64,000 nucleotides of DNA from Exiguobacterium artemiae 255-15 (GCF_000019905.1 NC_010556.1:212001-276000); one strand, 5' to 3'. Counted from the stretch's first letter, positions 44,755-54,156 are shown. Program-made: numbers and translations. The notes: generated by a model not told the origin, from the letters alone.

Positions 44755-45576
44755 TCAACCTAGGACTTTTTCATTTCGATCCAACATCCGACCCAGGTTT
44801 ACACCGAAGCGTTCGTTTTCGACTTCGCTCAGGACAGACGGCGTGAGTGTCGCGCCAAGTTCCATCAAGGAGCGGTAAACACGTACCAAGCAGTCTTCGA
44901 CCGTCAAAGGACGTTGCAATAGCTCTTCTAAAGAGGCCATTGTTTCCGGAACGACTGTCGGATACACGAACTTGGTCGTTTCCCCTTGCAGGGCGGCAGC
45001 ATAAAAATCACGGACAAGTTGCGCCCGGGCACTGCCACTGCCGTTCACGCAGAGATAAATTTGAACGGCGACGCCACCGCGGACACGCCGCTGTGAAATC
45101 CCAGCAAACTTTTTGCCGGCAATCGATAAATCATACGATCCCGGACAATAGGATCCGACGACTTCGCCGGCATTGATAGCATCGGTCTCTTCGGCGAACA
45201 TCCGACGGACAAGTGCGAGCATCGCTTCATAACCGCTGTCGATATCGATTCCGCCACGTTCCGGAAGGACAAGCGAGATGTTCAGAACACCGGCATCAAG
45301 GACAACGGCAAGCCCGCCGGAATTGCGGATGACCGGCTGGAAACCATGGGCGTGTAAGACGTCGATCCCATCATCGAGGTGAGGGAGGCGTGCATCTTGA
45401 ATCCCGAGGACAACCGTTTCGTGGTGGACCCAGGAACGGATGGCGGCACCTTCTGTAGCGACTGAGGCGCACAATGTATCGTCCATCGCAAACGATTGTG
45501 TGGCATGAAAGGTATTTCCGAGTGACGTTTGATCAAAAATACGATAATGTTCTTGTTTTAAGAGTTCGATTCCCAT
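44755..45576 (-). CDS. lipL: Octanoyl-GcvH:protein N-octanoyltransferase LipL
   Basis: 273 residues of the lipoate-ligase/transferase fold. The sequence [20 protein letters not shown] holds the catalytic Cys144, which accepts octanoate from GcvH, and Lys155; [20 protein letters not shown] binds the acyl chain. This Cys and the length separate LipL from LplA ligases. It passes octanoate to E2 subunits in lipoate assembly. The same gene (ywfL) lies in the ywf region of B. subtilis. It is the first gene of a unit with degV. The promoter must be in the 155 bases shared with ywfO. Confidence 0.92.
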   Translation of the reverse strand: MGIELLKQEHYRIFDQTSLGNTFHATQSFAMDDTLCASVATEGAAIRSWVHHETVVLGIQDARLPHLDDGIDVLHAHGFQPVIRNSGGLAVVLDAGVLNISLVLPERGGIDIDSGYEAMLALVRRMFAEETDAINAGEVVGSYCPGSYDLSIAGKKFAGISQRRVRGGVAVQIYLCVNGSGSARAQLVRDFYAAALQGETTKFVYPTVVPETMASLEELLQRPLTVEDCLVRVYRSLMELGATLTPSVLSEVENERFGVNLGRMLDRNEKVLG

Positions 45577-45731
45577 AGGCTCGTTCCTTTTTTTCTAGAT
45601 TTGCGACATTATTATAGCATACGACAATGTAAAATTTTTAATAAGAAGCCAGTGAAGCAACAGGAACGGACCGTTTCAAACCGAACTATGAACTATAACG
45701 ACAGAGAACGAGCCATTAAAGGAGAGAGTGT

Positions 45732-47036
45732 ATGTATCAGTCACTGGGACAATTAAAGGAAACGAAAGTATTCAAAGATCCCGTTCATCGCTATATCTAT
45801 GTCAGCGACCAATTGATCTGGCAATTGATCGGAACGAAGGAATTTCAGCGTTTGCGCCGGATCAAACAACTGGGAACGTCATTTTTGACATTTCATGGAG
45901 CGGAGCACACACGGTTCCATCATTCGCTTGGTGTATATGAGATTACCCGGCAACTGATTGACGTCTTTAACGGCCGGGCGGACTGGGACGACCAGTACCG
46001 GGAGCTGACACTGGTCGCGGCCCTGTTACACGACGTCGGGCACGGACCGTTCTCCCATGCTTTCGAAAACGTCTTTGGTGTCGATCACGAAGAATGGACA
46101 GAACGGATCATCCTCGGGGATACGGAAATCAAACAGGTCCTCGATCAGGTCGGGGAAGGGTTTGCGGAAGAAGTCGCCTCAATCATCAATAAAACCCATC
46201 CGAATCAATTGCTTGTGACGATGATCAGTTCCCAGCTTGATGTCGACCGGATGGATTACTTGTTGCGGGATGCCCATTTTGCCGGTGTCAGCTACGGAAA
46301 GTTTGATCTCGAACGGATGCTGCGTGTCCTGCGTCCGGCACCGAATCAGATGGTCGTCAAGCAATCCGGGATGCACTCGATCGAAGATTACATCATGCGC
46401 CGTTATCAGATGTACTGGCAGGTCTATCTCCATCCGGTCACACGGTCGAGCGACTATTTATTAAAAGCGATTCTTGAACGGGCAAAAGAACTGTATACGA
46501 GCGAGTACGCGTTTACGATTGATCCGGTTCATTTAAGTCCGCTCTTTACGAAGGAGATGTCCTTAAAAAACTATCTGGCACTAGACGAAACCATCGTCTA
46601 TTTCTACTTCCAACAGTGGGCGGAAGAAGAGGATACGGTGTTAAGTGATCTGGCGCGACGGTTCGTTGACCGGAAATTATTTAAATACGTCGATTATCCG
46701 GCAGAAAAACGCGCCCTTGTCCATGAGAAACTGTGTACGTTATTTGAAAAAATCGGGCTCGATCCCACTTATTATCTGCTCGAAGACAAGCTCAGCCGCC
46801 TGCCGTACGACTTATATGGAGATAATGGCGAAATCAGTAAACAACCGATCATGCTGCAGATGAAAAATGGTCAGATGAAAGAGATTTCGCAAGTCTCACC
46901 GCTTGTTCAAGCGATTGCCAACTCACGGCAAACGGATGAAAAGCTATTTTTCCCGCAGGAAATCCTGCATGACTTACGGGAATTTGCGAACGAGAAGATG
47001 CAAATCGATCAATTGTTACTTGGAGAAGAAATATGA
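45732..47036 (+). CDS. ywfO: HD-domain dNTP triphosphohydrolase-like protein YwfO
   Basis: 434 residues. N-terminal KVFKDPVHRYIYVSDQLIWQ and the metal motif HTRFHHSLG (about residues 57-65), LLHDVGHGPFSHAFE and DVDRMDYLLRDAHFAG are the SamHD1/YwfO signature. Relatives cleave dNTPs to nucleoside and triphosphate. AAAGGAGAG ribosome site. The stop overlaps the start of the next gene, so the kinase-like protein is made with it. Syntenic with B. subtilis. Confidence 0.93.
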   Translation: MYQSLGQLKETKVFKDPVHRYIYVSDQLIWQLIGTKEFQRLRRIKQLGTSFLTFHGAEHTRFHHSLGVYEITRQLIDVFNGRADWDDQYRELTLVAALLHDVGHGPFSHAFENVFGVDHEEWTERIILGDTEIKQVLDQVGEGFAEEVASIINKTHPNQLLVTMISSQLDVDRMDYLLRDAHFAGVSYGKFDLERMLRVLRPAPNQMVVKQSGMHSIEDYIMRRYQMYWQVYLHPVTRSSDYLLKAILERAKELYTSEYAFTIDPVHLSPLFTKEMSLKNYLALDETIVYFYFQQWAEEEDTVLSDLARRFVDRKLFKYVDYPAEKRALVHEKLCTLFEKIGLDPTYYLLEDKLSRLPYDLYGDNGEISKQPIMLQMKNGQMKEISQVSPLVQAIANSRQTDEKLFFPQEILHDLREFANEKMQIDQLLLGEEI

Positions 47037-47884
47037 ACAATATCATCGCAACCATCTTAAAGTATGCCGGCTTGGAAGGGAAAGCGGTTATCCCTTTAAA
47101 AGGAGCGACTTCCTCGTACGTGTTTCGAGCGGGGGATAGTGTTTTTCGAATTCATACCAATCCTGCCTGGCTAGAGCAGGAACCGGACCTCGTCGCGCAC
47201 GAGGTCTTTGCGTTACGGGCGACCGGTAGATTAGGACCGGATGTCGAAAATTATCAATTGACGTGGGAGGGGGAGATTCCCCCATGGATTCAAATGACGT
47301 GTTTACCGGGAGAAGTCCGACTCGAACCGTTAAATCGAGCGTACCTCAAACAATTGGCAAAAACGTTAGTTGCGATTCATCAACTGCCGGTTCCAGAAGC
47401 CCGGTACCAGTATGCACCATACGTGACAAAGCGAACGGTTCCTTTTTGGGCAGTTCAAAAGGAGATGTGGCAACGGGCTGTGGCAGAACCGCCGGCAACG
47501 AGTCAACAAGTTCGATTCATCCACCGTGATTTTCATCCGGTCAATGTGTTATACGAATCAGCTGAAAAGTATAACGTAGTCGATTGGATTAATGGCTGTG
47601 TTGGACCCATTGAAGCAGATGTCGCCCATTGCCGATTAAATCTGATGTTGCTTGAATCGGTCGAAGCAGCAGATCAATTTTTAGCTGAATATATTGCATA
47701 CAGTGGATTTTCGTACGATCGGAAATGGGATTTAACAGCTGTTTTTGACTTTGAACCGGACACCCTCAATGTTTATCCCGGTTGGAAAGCATATGGGAAG
47801 GCAAACATCAGTCAGGGCAATGTTCGGGAACGGATGGAAAACATTGTATTGAAAGTTTATGAAAATGACGAAAGCGGTTACTAA
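47033..47884 (+). CDS. Aminoglycoside phosphotransferase-like kinase (APH family)
   Basis: 283 residues. Catalytic loop HRDFHPVNVL (His164, Asp166, Asn171) and the metal Asp in VVDWINGCVGP (Asp184) are intact; the N-lobe (YVFRAGDSVFRIHTN) is short. The family phosphorylates small hydroxyl compounds such as choline, sugars or antibiotics; the substrate is unknown and drug resistance should not be assumed. Its base composition is slightly more AT-rich than that of its neighbours. Coupled to ywfO by an ATGA overlap. No terminator is seen behind it. Confidence 0.85.
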   Translation: MNNIIATILKYAGLEGKAVIPLKGATSSYVFRAGDSVFRIHTNPAWLEQEPDLVAHEVFALRATGRLGPDVENYQLTWEGEIPPWIQMTCLPGEVRLEPLNRAYLKQLAKTLVAIHQLPVPEARYQYAPYVTKRTVPFWAVQKEMWQRAVAEPPATSQQVRFIHRDFHPVNVLYESAEKYNVVDWINGCVGPIEADVAHCRLNLMLLESVEAADQFLAEYIAYSGFSYDRKWDLTAVFDFEPDTLNVYPGWKAYGKANISQGNVRERMENIVLKVYENDESGY

Positions 47885-48008
47885 ATGAACTTTACCCCTT
47901 GCAGTTCTTCCGAATGTTGATTATTGTAGTAATTGGGAAAGAGATTGAACGTCAGACCTCGTACTTATGTACAACTGATAAAATAAACTATGGAATGAGG
48001 GATAGTTC

Positions 48009-49187
48009 GTGAAATATTTAATCGCAATACTGGGACTTGTCATCGTGTTTGGTTTGGCATACCTTGTCAGCAGTAATCGTAAAAGCATCAAATTGAAACC
48101 GCTTGCGGTCATGCTAGTGCTTCAGCTTGTACTTGGATACATCCTGTTGAATACGTCGTTCGGATATGTCGTCATTAAAGGTGTCGCTCAAGTCTTTGAG
48201 AAATTGCTCAGTTATGCCGCAATTGGAATCAACTTCGTCTTCGGTGGATTAGCGAACGAAGGCGCCCAACCATTCTTCATCAACGTCCTGTTACCAATCG
48301 TTTTCATCTCGGCTTTGATCGGGATTTTACAGTTCACGAAAATCTTACCGCTCTTAATGCGCGGAATCGGCTTAGTCCTCTCGAAAATCAACGGCATGGG
48401 ACAGCTTGAGTCATACAATGCCGTAGCGTCAGCAGCGATCGGTCAATCAGAAGTATTCATCACGGTTAAAAAGCAAATTGGTAAATTACCGCCTCACCGT
48501 CTGTATACATTATGTGCGTCTGCGATGTCGACAGTTTCGATGTCAATCGTCGGAGCGTACATGACGATGGTCGAACCCAAATATGTTGTTACAGCAATCG
48601 TCTTGAACTTATTTGGTGGATTCATGATCGTTTCAATCATCAATCCGTATACAGTTGATCCAAAAGAAGACATTTTGGAAATCGTTGAAGAAAAACAAAC
48701 GTTCTTCGAAATGCTCGGCGAATACATCCTGGATGGATTCAAAGTTGCCATCATCGTCGGTGCGATGTTGATCGGATACAATGCTTTGATCGGCATGGTC
48801 AACGATATCTTCTTGATGGTTCTCGGCATCTCGTTCCAGGATATTCTAGGCTACATCTTCGCACCATTCGCTTTCATCATGGGGATTCCATGGGCGGAAG
48901 CAGTCAGTGCCGGTAGCATCATGGCAACGAAGTTGATTACAAACGAATTCGTCGCAATGCTCAGCCTGCCTGAATACGCAAAAGAATTCTCGGCACGGAC
49001 ACTTGGAATCGTTTCGGTCTTCCTAATTTCATTCGCCAATTTCTCGTCAATCGGGATCATCGCGGGTGCTGTCAAAGGACTCGACGATCGTCAAGGAAGT
49101 GTTGCAGCGAGCTTCGGACTGAAATTACTTTACGGAGCAACACTCGTCAGTGTCTTGACGTCAATCGTCGTCAGTATCTTACTCTAA
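48009..49187 (+). CDS. nupC: Concentrative nucleoside transporter NupC
   Basis: 392 residues, about ten membrane segments. GTG start with GAGGGA ribosome site. Family stretches: GGLANEGAQPFFINVLLPIV, GQSEVFITVKKQIGKL and ASAMSTVSMSIVGAYMTMV mid-protein, and SFANFSSIGIIAGAVKGLDD near the C-terminus. It imports nucleosides with protons or sodium. Single-gene unit with terminator. Like xpt-pbuX it serves salvage, although no riboswitch is seen before it. Confidence 0.93.
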   Translation: MKYLIAILGLVIVFGLAYLVSSNRKSIKLKPLAVMLVLQLVLGYILLNTSFGYVVIKGVAQVFEKLLSYAAIGINFVFGGLANEGAQPFFINVLLPIVFISALIGILQFTKILPLLMRGIGLVLSKINGMGQLESYNAVASAAIGQSEVFITVKKQIGKLPPHRLYTLCASAMSTVSMSIVGAYMTMVEPKYVVTAIVLNLFGGFMIVSIINPYTVDPKEDILEIVEEKQTFFEMLGEYILDGFKVAIIVGAMLIGYNALIGMVNDIFLMVLGISFQDILGYIFAPFAFIMGIPWAEAVSAGSIMATKLITNEFVAMLSLPEYAKEFSARTLGIVSVFLISFANFSSIGIIAGAVKGLDDRQGSVAASFGLKLLYGATLVSVLTSIVVSILL

Positions 49188-49223
49188 ATCGTATACGACT
49201 GGCAGAGCTGTCATTTCTTAAAC

Positions 49224-49259
49224 AAAGCAGGACCCGACTAGAAATCGGGTCCTGCTTTT
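49224..49259. terminator. Terminator between nupC and the convergent oxidoreductase gene
   Basis: AAAGCAGGACCCGA and TCGGGTCCTGCTTTT, 12-bp stem with a 7-base loop. Confidence 0.88.
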
Positions 49260-49273
49260 GGTTTCTACTATTT

Positions 49274-49903
49274 TTAGCCGCGTGAAGCAATTCCGACCCG
49301 TTCGCGATGGAACAGCCCTTCATCGTAAACTTCGTAAGCGAAGCGGGCGACATTGATCCGTGGGATTGGACCGGTTTCGTGAGTGAATCGATTGGATTCA
49401 ATCAAGACGTCCTCGATTGCATCTTCTTCGACGAGTTGTGTCGGGCAAATGATCGTATAGTCGACATCCGCGTCTTTTAACGTCAAATAGGCTTTAAGAT
49501 GATCTTCAGCCGCAATCGTCGAGCGACGACGGGATTCACTGGACTGGAACCGGTATTTTCCCGGTTCTTCCGAAGCATCAAGGATGCCGGCCGTTCCGAC
49601 GAACACGATTCGTTCGATCTGCTGTTCTTTCATTTTAATGATGAGGTTTGGAACCGCAACGGAAAGAATTTGTTTTTGATCAGTTCCTAAACAGCTGAAG
49701 ACGGCAGTCGTCCCTTCGATGACCCGTTCGAGATTATCTGCATCCGTCGCATCCCCTTTTATAACCGTTAAGTGGGGGTGGTCAGGCAGGCCGTGTTTTT
49801 CCGATCGGACAAGGACCCGAACTTCATGTCCTTTCTCCAATAACAGATCCAGTAAAGGCCGTCCTGTACGTCCTGTTGCCCCAAGTAAGCTGACTTTTGC
49901 CAT
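49274..49903 (-). CDS. NAD(P)H-binding protein (atypical SDR, YwnB/NmrA-like)
   Basis: 209 residues. Cofactor motif VSLLGATGRTGRPLLDLLL at the N-terminus, GDATDADNLERVIEG and IVFVGTAGILDA mid-protein are typical of the NAD(P)-binding group related to YwnB and NmrA. The YxxxK site is not seen. Function unknown; relatives act as redox sensors or epimerase-like enzymes. Convergent with nupC; a hairpin separates it from ywhB upstream. Confidence 0.82.
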   Translation of the reverse strand: MAKVSLLGATGRTGRPLLDLLLEKGHEVRVLVRSEKHGLPDHPHLTVIKGDATDADNLERVIEGTTAVFSCLGTDQKQILSVAVPNLIIKMKEQQIERIVFVGTAGILDASEEPGKYRFQSSESRRRSTIAAEDHLKAYLTLKDADVDYTIICPTQLVEEDAIEDVLIESNRFTHETGPIPRINVARFAYEVYDEGLFHRERVGIASRG

Positions 49904-49937
49904 GATGATTCATCCTTCCTATGATAAGTATATGGAA

Positions 49938-49970
49938 CAGGAGGAACGACGGGTTAAATCGTTCCTCCTG
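49938..49970 (-). terminator. Hairpin after ywhB
   Basis: CAGGAGGAACGA and TCGTTCCTCCTG form a perfect 12-bp stem between ywhB and the next minus-strand gene. No clear T tract follows, so it may act as RNA end protection or a weak terminator. Confidence 0.6.
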
Positions 49971-49978
49971 AAAAGTGT

Positions 49979-50164
49979 TTATTTGTCGGCGAACATGACG
50001 CCGGCTTGACCGTAATCGGTTTTCTCCATCTCTTCGATGAAAACCGTAATATTTTCTTTTGGCGCATCGACGGATTCAGAAACGGCCGCTGTAACTTTTT
50101 CGATCAACGCACGTTTTTGTTCCACCGTGCGTCCGGCTAACATTTTTACGGTAACGTAAGGCAT
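49979..50164 (-). CDS. ywhB: 4-oxalocrotonate tautomerase-family protein YwhB
   Basis: 61 residues. Begins Met-Pro so that Pro1, the catalytic base, becomes N-terminal after Met removal; then YVTVKMLAGRTVEQKRALIE and ITVFIEEMEKTDYGQAG. The length and motifs match B. subtilis YwhB, a small tautomerase of the 4-OT group with promiscuous keto-enol activity. GGAGG ribosome site before the ATG at 50164; the longer frame upstream is not coding. ywhD is close by at 50931, as in B. subtilis. Confidence 0.92.
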   Translation of the reverse strand: MPYVTVKMLAGRTVEQKRALIEKVTAAVSESVDAPKENITVFIEEMEKTDYGQAGVMFADK

Positions 50165-50332
50165 GTAAAATTCCTCCTTCTGGCATAAGTACAATACGCC
50201 ATCAGTATACCGTATGTCACCCGGGTTCCGTCAAACCGCACATGGAAATTGGAAAAGATGGGTATAGAACAGGAGTAGTCTGTCGGAAGCAAGAAATAGG
50301 TACTTAAGAAATGATGAGGATGAGGTGAGAGC

Positions 50333-50860
50333 ATGGAAATGGAACCGGTGATTCGTAAAAAAATCCATACGCTACTGATTTTTGACCGCGCTTTACCAGA
50401 AGACAACACATACCCGTTATCAGGCGCAAAAGGTCTCGAAGTCGCAGATGTTTTGTTTGATCAAAATATTCCGTTTGGACGGCTCGTAACGGATAAGGAA
50501 TTGGCAGCGCTTGTCGGAAATGAAGAAGCAAAACGCTACGGGATGTTGACGTTGCTTCGGGATGAGGACCGCTTCAAACCGATTTTTCAAAATCGTAAAC
50601 CGACAACTGACATCGAAGACGAGTTGGCAGAGCGGATTCGGGAACTGGCCAAGCAATTACGGGCGATTCGTTCGAAATGTTCATCATTGGAGCGGATTGT
50701 TCTGTTCGGTCGTGCCTCGCAAACATTGTATGACCGGGCATTGGTGCAACTGGAAGAGCTGAATCCACCCGCTCACGAAGAGCTCACGTCCCTCGAATGT
50801 CTGCGGTTACCAACGATCCGTCGTGTCACCCGGGAGCAGCTCGAGATACTCAAACGGTAA
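50333..50860 (+). CDS. Uncharacterised 175-aa protein
   Basis: Soluble, no signal peptide or membrane segment. N-terminal half carries IHTLLIFDRALPEDNTYPLS and a FGRLVTDKELAALVGNEEAK stretch; the C-terminal half is mainly helical, with LAERIRELAKQLRAIRSKCS as a probable coiled coil. GAGGTGAG ribosome site. It lies between divergent ywhB and ywhD, where B. subtilis has ywhC (a protease), but it does not resemble that. I do not recognise the family. Confidence 0.78.
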   Translation: MEMEPVIRKKIHTLLIFDRALPEDNTYPLSGAKGLEVADVLFDQNIPFGRLVTDKELAALVGNEEAKRYGMLTLLRDEDRFKPIFQNRKPTTDIEDELAERIRELAKQLRAIRSKCSSLERIVLFGRASQTLYDRALVQLEELNPPAHEELTSLECLRLPTIRRVTREQLEILKR

Positions 50861-50930
50861 ACGAAGGCTTGCACCGACTGTTGGATGCGGTATGATAGAA
50901 GCAACAGTAGTAAAAGGGGACAAGTAAACG

Positions 50931-51425
50931 ATGGAAAAGAAAATTAACTTCAATATCATTTCAGATAACTCAACGGACGGGCATGGTGGATTTGGTGTCG
51001 GAACACTTAGTCTGAACAGCATGTCACCGGTCATCATCTCACCGGAAGACGGTGAAGCCTATATCGATATGGGTGCGATGCATGCGAAAGCAGCCATCGA
51101 GAAACGGATTAAATTCACGACGGACAAGGCGGATTCACCAAACGGAAAGCTGTACTGGATCGTTTGGGTGACGGTCGGCCGGAAACCGGAAGGATTTTAT
51201 TACGGCGGCGTCGCAGCGTGTGACCTGTTAGTCGATGTCGAAGCACGTCGCGGCTTTAAGATCTTGGCGGATCATGTCAATAAGATGGATAAATCGTTAA
51301 AAGGACGGATTGTCGTCGATCATATGGACGAAACGTCGAAACACTTATTGCGTGACTTCCTGCAGACACATAAACCGGAGATGTGGGAAAATGCCGAGCC
51401 GGAATTACATGAAGCACTCGCTTAA
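50931..51425 (+). CDS. ywhD: YwhD family protein
   Basis: 164 residues. INFNIISDNSTDGHGGFGVG at the N-terminus, GEAYIDMGAMHAKAAIEKRI mid-protein and ADHVNKMDKSLKGRIVVDHM mark the YwhD family. Soluble and conserved in Bacillales; function unknown as far as I know. The ribosome site is weak (GGGGACAAG). The IS1182 element begins two bases after its stop codon, so the native terminator may have been replaced by the element's own hairpin. Confidence 0.92.
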   Translation: MEKKINFNIISDNSTDGHGGFGVGTLSLNSMSPVIISPEDGEAYIDMGAMHAKAAIEKRIKFTTDKADSPNGKLYWIVWVTVGRKPEGFYYGGVAACDLLVDVEARRGFKILADHVNKMDKSLKGRIVVDHMDETSKHLLRDFLQTHKPEMWENAEPELHEALA

Positions 51426-51463
51426 AAAAAAAAGAGGCTGGGACATAACTCAGTTTTATAAAT

Positions 51464-51508
51464 GAGAAGGCCCTCGAAACGTTTTTCGTTTCAAGGGCCT
51501 TCTTCTAT
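51464..51508. terminator. Left subterminal hairpin of the IS1182 element
   Basis: GAAGGCCCT, GAAACG, loop, CGTTTC, AGGGCCTTC. It probably insulates the transposase gene from outside transcription and may now serve as the ywhD terminator. Confidence 0.75.
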
Positions 51509-51594
51509 GATGAAAAACCGATTTTAAGTAAACAAATAAGGACTGCCTCTGATAAAGTTAAAGTGACCAAACCATAACTATCGGAGGTGTCCTT

Positions 51595-53178
51595 ATGTTT
51601 AAAAATTATACCATGAACCAGCTGGTTCTACCTTTAGATTTAGAAATTCGTCTTCAAGAAAACGATATCGCATTCGCCGTTCATCATCTTGTCGAGTCCA
51701 TTCCCGACGATGCCTTTGAACCTTTTACTCGAACGACAGGCTGCCCCGCCTATCATCCACGCATGATGATGAAGATCATTTTATGCGCCTATACGCAATC
51801 GGTCTTCTCTGGTCGGAAGATCGAAGGACTCCTTCAAGACAGCCTGCGTATGATGTGGCTCGCTCAAGGGAATGAACCGAGCTATCGTAGTATCAATCGC
51901 TTTCGAGTGCACCCGGCAGTCACACCTATCCTTAAGCAGGCGTTCGTCACCTTCCGTTGCCATCTCGTCGAGATGGGAGAAATTAAGGAAGAAGCGATCT
52001 TCATTGATGGTACGAAACTAGAAGCGAATGCGAATCGATATACGTTCGTCTGGCGAAAATCCGTCGAGCGATATAGTGCGTCGCTCGTTGAAAAGTCTAA
52101 TCTTCTCTATGAAGAACTCGTCGCACAAGAAATCTTACCGGAGATTGAACGAGAAAGTCCAGACGAACTGACCCTTCCTGAACTCGAGCACATCGGTGAT
52201 GTTTTGGAGGGACGAATCGCTTCTATCAATCAAGAAATCGAGGCAAGTTCAGATACGCAGGAGAGAAAACGGCTTCGTTCCGAACGAAAGCAACCCCATC
52301 TTTTCCGAAAAAAGTTCGCTGAGTTCGTGGAAAGAAAAAGGAAGTATGCCGTCCAAAAGGAAACGTTCGATGGACGGAACAGCTATTCGAAAACGGATAC
52401 GGATGCGACGTTTATGCGGATGAAGGAAGATCATATGCAAAATGGACAACTCAAGCCGGGGTACAACGTGCAGATTGCGACCGAAGGTCAATATACCCTC
52501 GCTTATGATGTCTATCCCAATCCGACCGATGCCCGCACGTTAATCCCATTTTTAGATGAGGTTTCCTCGTATCTTACTTTACCGAAACATATCGTTGCGG
52601 ACGCCGGCTATGGAAGCCAAGAAAATTATCAGGAGATTCTGATGCGCCGAGGGCGCATTCCGCTCGTTCCCTATACGATGTTTCAAAAAGAGAAGACGCG
52701 AAAATGGCGTGATGATCCTTTTAATCTCGTCAACTGGTCCTACGATGAAACGACCGATCACTTTGTATGCCCGAACGGGCAGAACGTGACGTTCCGTTAC
52801 ATGTCTAAGAGAACGGATCGATATGGTTTTACCCGCGATTTCAAGGTGTACGAAAGTGAGAGTTGTGATGACTGCCCGCTTCGATCCCTCTGTACCAAGG
52901 CAGAGAAGGGTCGTCATCGCCAAGTCCGAGTAAACGTTTCGTGGGAAGAGCAAAAGGAACAGGTAAAGGACCTGCTTTCAGATCAAAAAACCGGGAAAAT
53001 CTACGCGAAACGTAAGATAGACGTAGAACCAGTTTTTGGGAATCTGAAGGCTAATTTGCGTTTCACTCGTTTTTCCGTAAGAGGAAAAGCAAAGGTGAAA
53101 CGTGAGCTTGGCTTCATCCTTATGGCAGTAAATCTGAGAAAGTGGCTCACCCAAAGTATTGCCCGAGGGGCATTTTAA
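51595..53178 (+). CDS. IS1182-family transposase
   Basis: 527 residues, intact. N-terminal DUF772-type domain with FTRTTGCPAYHPRMMMKIIL and GRKIEGLLQDSLRMMWLAQG. The catalytic DDE domain has FIDGTKLEANANRYTF (first Asp), IVADAGYGSQENY (second Asp) and VEPVFGNLKANLRFTRFSV (Glu). A cysteine cluster CDDCPLRSLCT precedes the last block. GGAGG ribosome site. No frameshift or early stop, so the element may still move. Confidence 0.93.
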   Translation: MFKNYTMNQLVLPLDLEIRLQENDIAFAVHHLVESIPDDAFEPFTRTTGCPAYHPRMMMKIILCAYTQSVFSGRKIEGLLQDSLRMMWLAQGNEPSYRSINRFRVHPAVTPILKQAFVTFRCHLVEMGEIKEEAIFIDGTKLEANANRYTFVWRKSVERYSASLVEKSNLLYEELVAQEILPEIERESPDELTLPELEHIGDVLEGRIASINQEIEASSDTQERKRLRSERKQPHLFRKKFAEFVERKRKYAVQKETFDGRNSYSKTDTDATFMRMKEDHMQNGQLKPGYNVQIATEGQYTLAYDVYPNPTDARTLIPFLDEVSSYLTLPKHIVADAGYGSQENYQEILMRRGRIPLVPYTMFQKEKTRKWRDDPFNLVNWSYDETTDHFVCPNGQNVTFRYMSKRTDRYGFTRDFKVYESESCDDCPLRSLCTKAEKGRHRQVRVNVSWEEQKEQVKDLLSDQKTGKIYAKRKIDVEPVFGNLKANLRFTRFSVRGKAKVKRELGFILMAVNLRKWLTQSIARGAF

Positions 53179-53197
53179 CAAGAGGTGATGAAAAAAA

Positions 53198-53236
53198 ATA
53201 AGGGATTGCCATCGTGACGATGGCAATCCCTTATTT
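53198..53236. terminator. Right subterminal hairpin of the IS1182 element
   Basis: AAATAAGGGATTGCCATCG and its perfect complement with loop TGA, followed by TTTTC. Probably ends the transposase transcript. Confidence 0.8.
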
Positions 53237-53281
53237 TCTTTAAAAGCCAGCTAGTTATGTCCCAGCCTCTTTTTTTATGAA

Positions 53282-54124
53282 TCATGTACGTAACGTCACG
53301 ACGATCAACTCGGGATGATTAAAGATCCGGAACGGAAATAAACTGTTACCGAGACCGCGGCTGATGATCAGCCGTGTGTTCTCCATCGTATGTTGTCCGG
53401 CGGTCAGGTCAGGGAAAAACCCTTGACCGGGGGCATACATCCCGTCCGTGAACGGCAGGCGGATCTGTCCGCCGTGGGCATGACCGGATAATACGAGGTC
53501 CACCTTGCGTTCCGCATATAACGGCAAATATTCCGGACGGTGCGCCATCAACAGCTGGAAGGAACGGGTCTCGGCAGTCGACTGGGCTTGATCGAGACTT
53601 TGACGGATGCCGTCCGGCTCCTGCAGTCCTTCACTCCAACGGGTCGTCGTCGGATCATCGATTCCAAGCAACTCAATGAACTGACCGTTTTGCTCGAGTG
53701 AAACGGATGTATTTCGAAGAACGGTTACCCCAAGCTGTTCCAGTTTCGGTAAAATCGTTAAGTTCAGACGGACTTCATGATTTCCCGTCACGAAATAAAC
53801 CGGATAGTCGGGTGTCAGCTGCTTCATCAGCAGGAGGGCTTCTTCTTCTCCGTTTCGTCTGGAATCAATCAAGTCACCCGTCATTAAGATGACATCCGGC
53901 TGCAGTTTATTCACTTTTTTCAAAAGAACCTTTTGACGGGAACCAAAGGATTTACCATGCAAATCGGCAATCTGTAAAATCTTATAGTCATTAAACGCGG
54001 CAGGTAATTTATCCGATTGAACCGTTACTGCCGTCGTGTCGATTTGATTATTTTCCCGGTACAAAAACCAGCTGCTGAGAGCGAGAATGCCGATGGGAAT
54101 AAACCATTTTTTCTTGACGCGCAA
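53282..54124 (-). CDS. Membrane-anchored metallophosphoesterase (YkuE-like)
   Basis: 280 residues. One N-terminal membrane segment (FIPIGILALSSWFLY), then a calcineurin-like phosphoesterase domain facing outward. Metal motifs in order: QIADLHGKSFG, MTGDLID, VTGNHE, LLMAHRP and SGHAHGGQ. Relatives (YkuE, LpxH-like) act on phosphodiesters such as lipid head groups; the substrate is unknown. The TTG at 54124 was chosen because GGTGAGGAC precedes it, and the ATG at 54178 lies inside the terminator of the upstream gene. The IS1182 element ends five bases from its stop. Confidence 0.85.
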   Translation of the reverse strand: MRVKKKWFIPIGILALSSWFLYRENNQIDTTAVTVQSDKLPAAFNDYKILQIADLHGKSFGSRQKVLLKKVNKLQPDVILMTGDLIDSRRNGEEEALLLMKQLTPDYPVYFVTGNHEVRLNLTILPKLEQLGVTVLRNTSVSLEQNGQFIELLGIDDPTTTRWSEGLQEPDGIRQSLDQAQSTAETRSFQLLMAHRPEYLPLYAERKVDLVLSGHAHGGQIRLPFTDGMYAPGQGFFPDLTAGQHTMENTRLIISRGLGNSLFPFRIFNHPELIVVTLRT

Positions 54125-54156
54125 GTCCTCACCCCTTTTCTTATATTCAGCATACC

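Larger units (their letters stand above)
51427..53276. mobile_element. Complete IS1182-family insertion sequence (1850 bp)
   Basis: Terminal inverted repeats are AAAAAAAGAGG then CTGGGACATAACT at 51427-51450, and the exact complement at 53253-53276. One long transposase gene fills it. Just inside each end lies a strong hairpin: GAAGGCCCT/AGGGCCTTC (left) and a perfect stem with GGGATTGCCATCG (right). These would stop read-through transcription into and out of the element. It sits exactly between the stop codons of ywhD and the convergent phosphoesterase gene. No target-site duplication can be seen because both flanks are A/T runs or unrelated. Confidence 0.9.

Noticed and set aside
47033-47884. 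Calling the APH-like gene an antibiotic resistance gene
   Set aside because: The kinase motifs are generic, the gene is coupled to core gene ywfO, and nothing links it to a drug or a mobile element.
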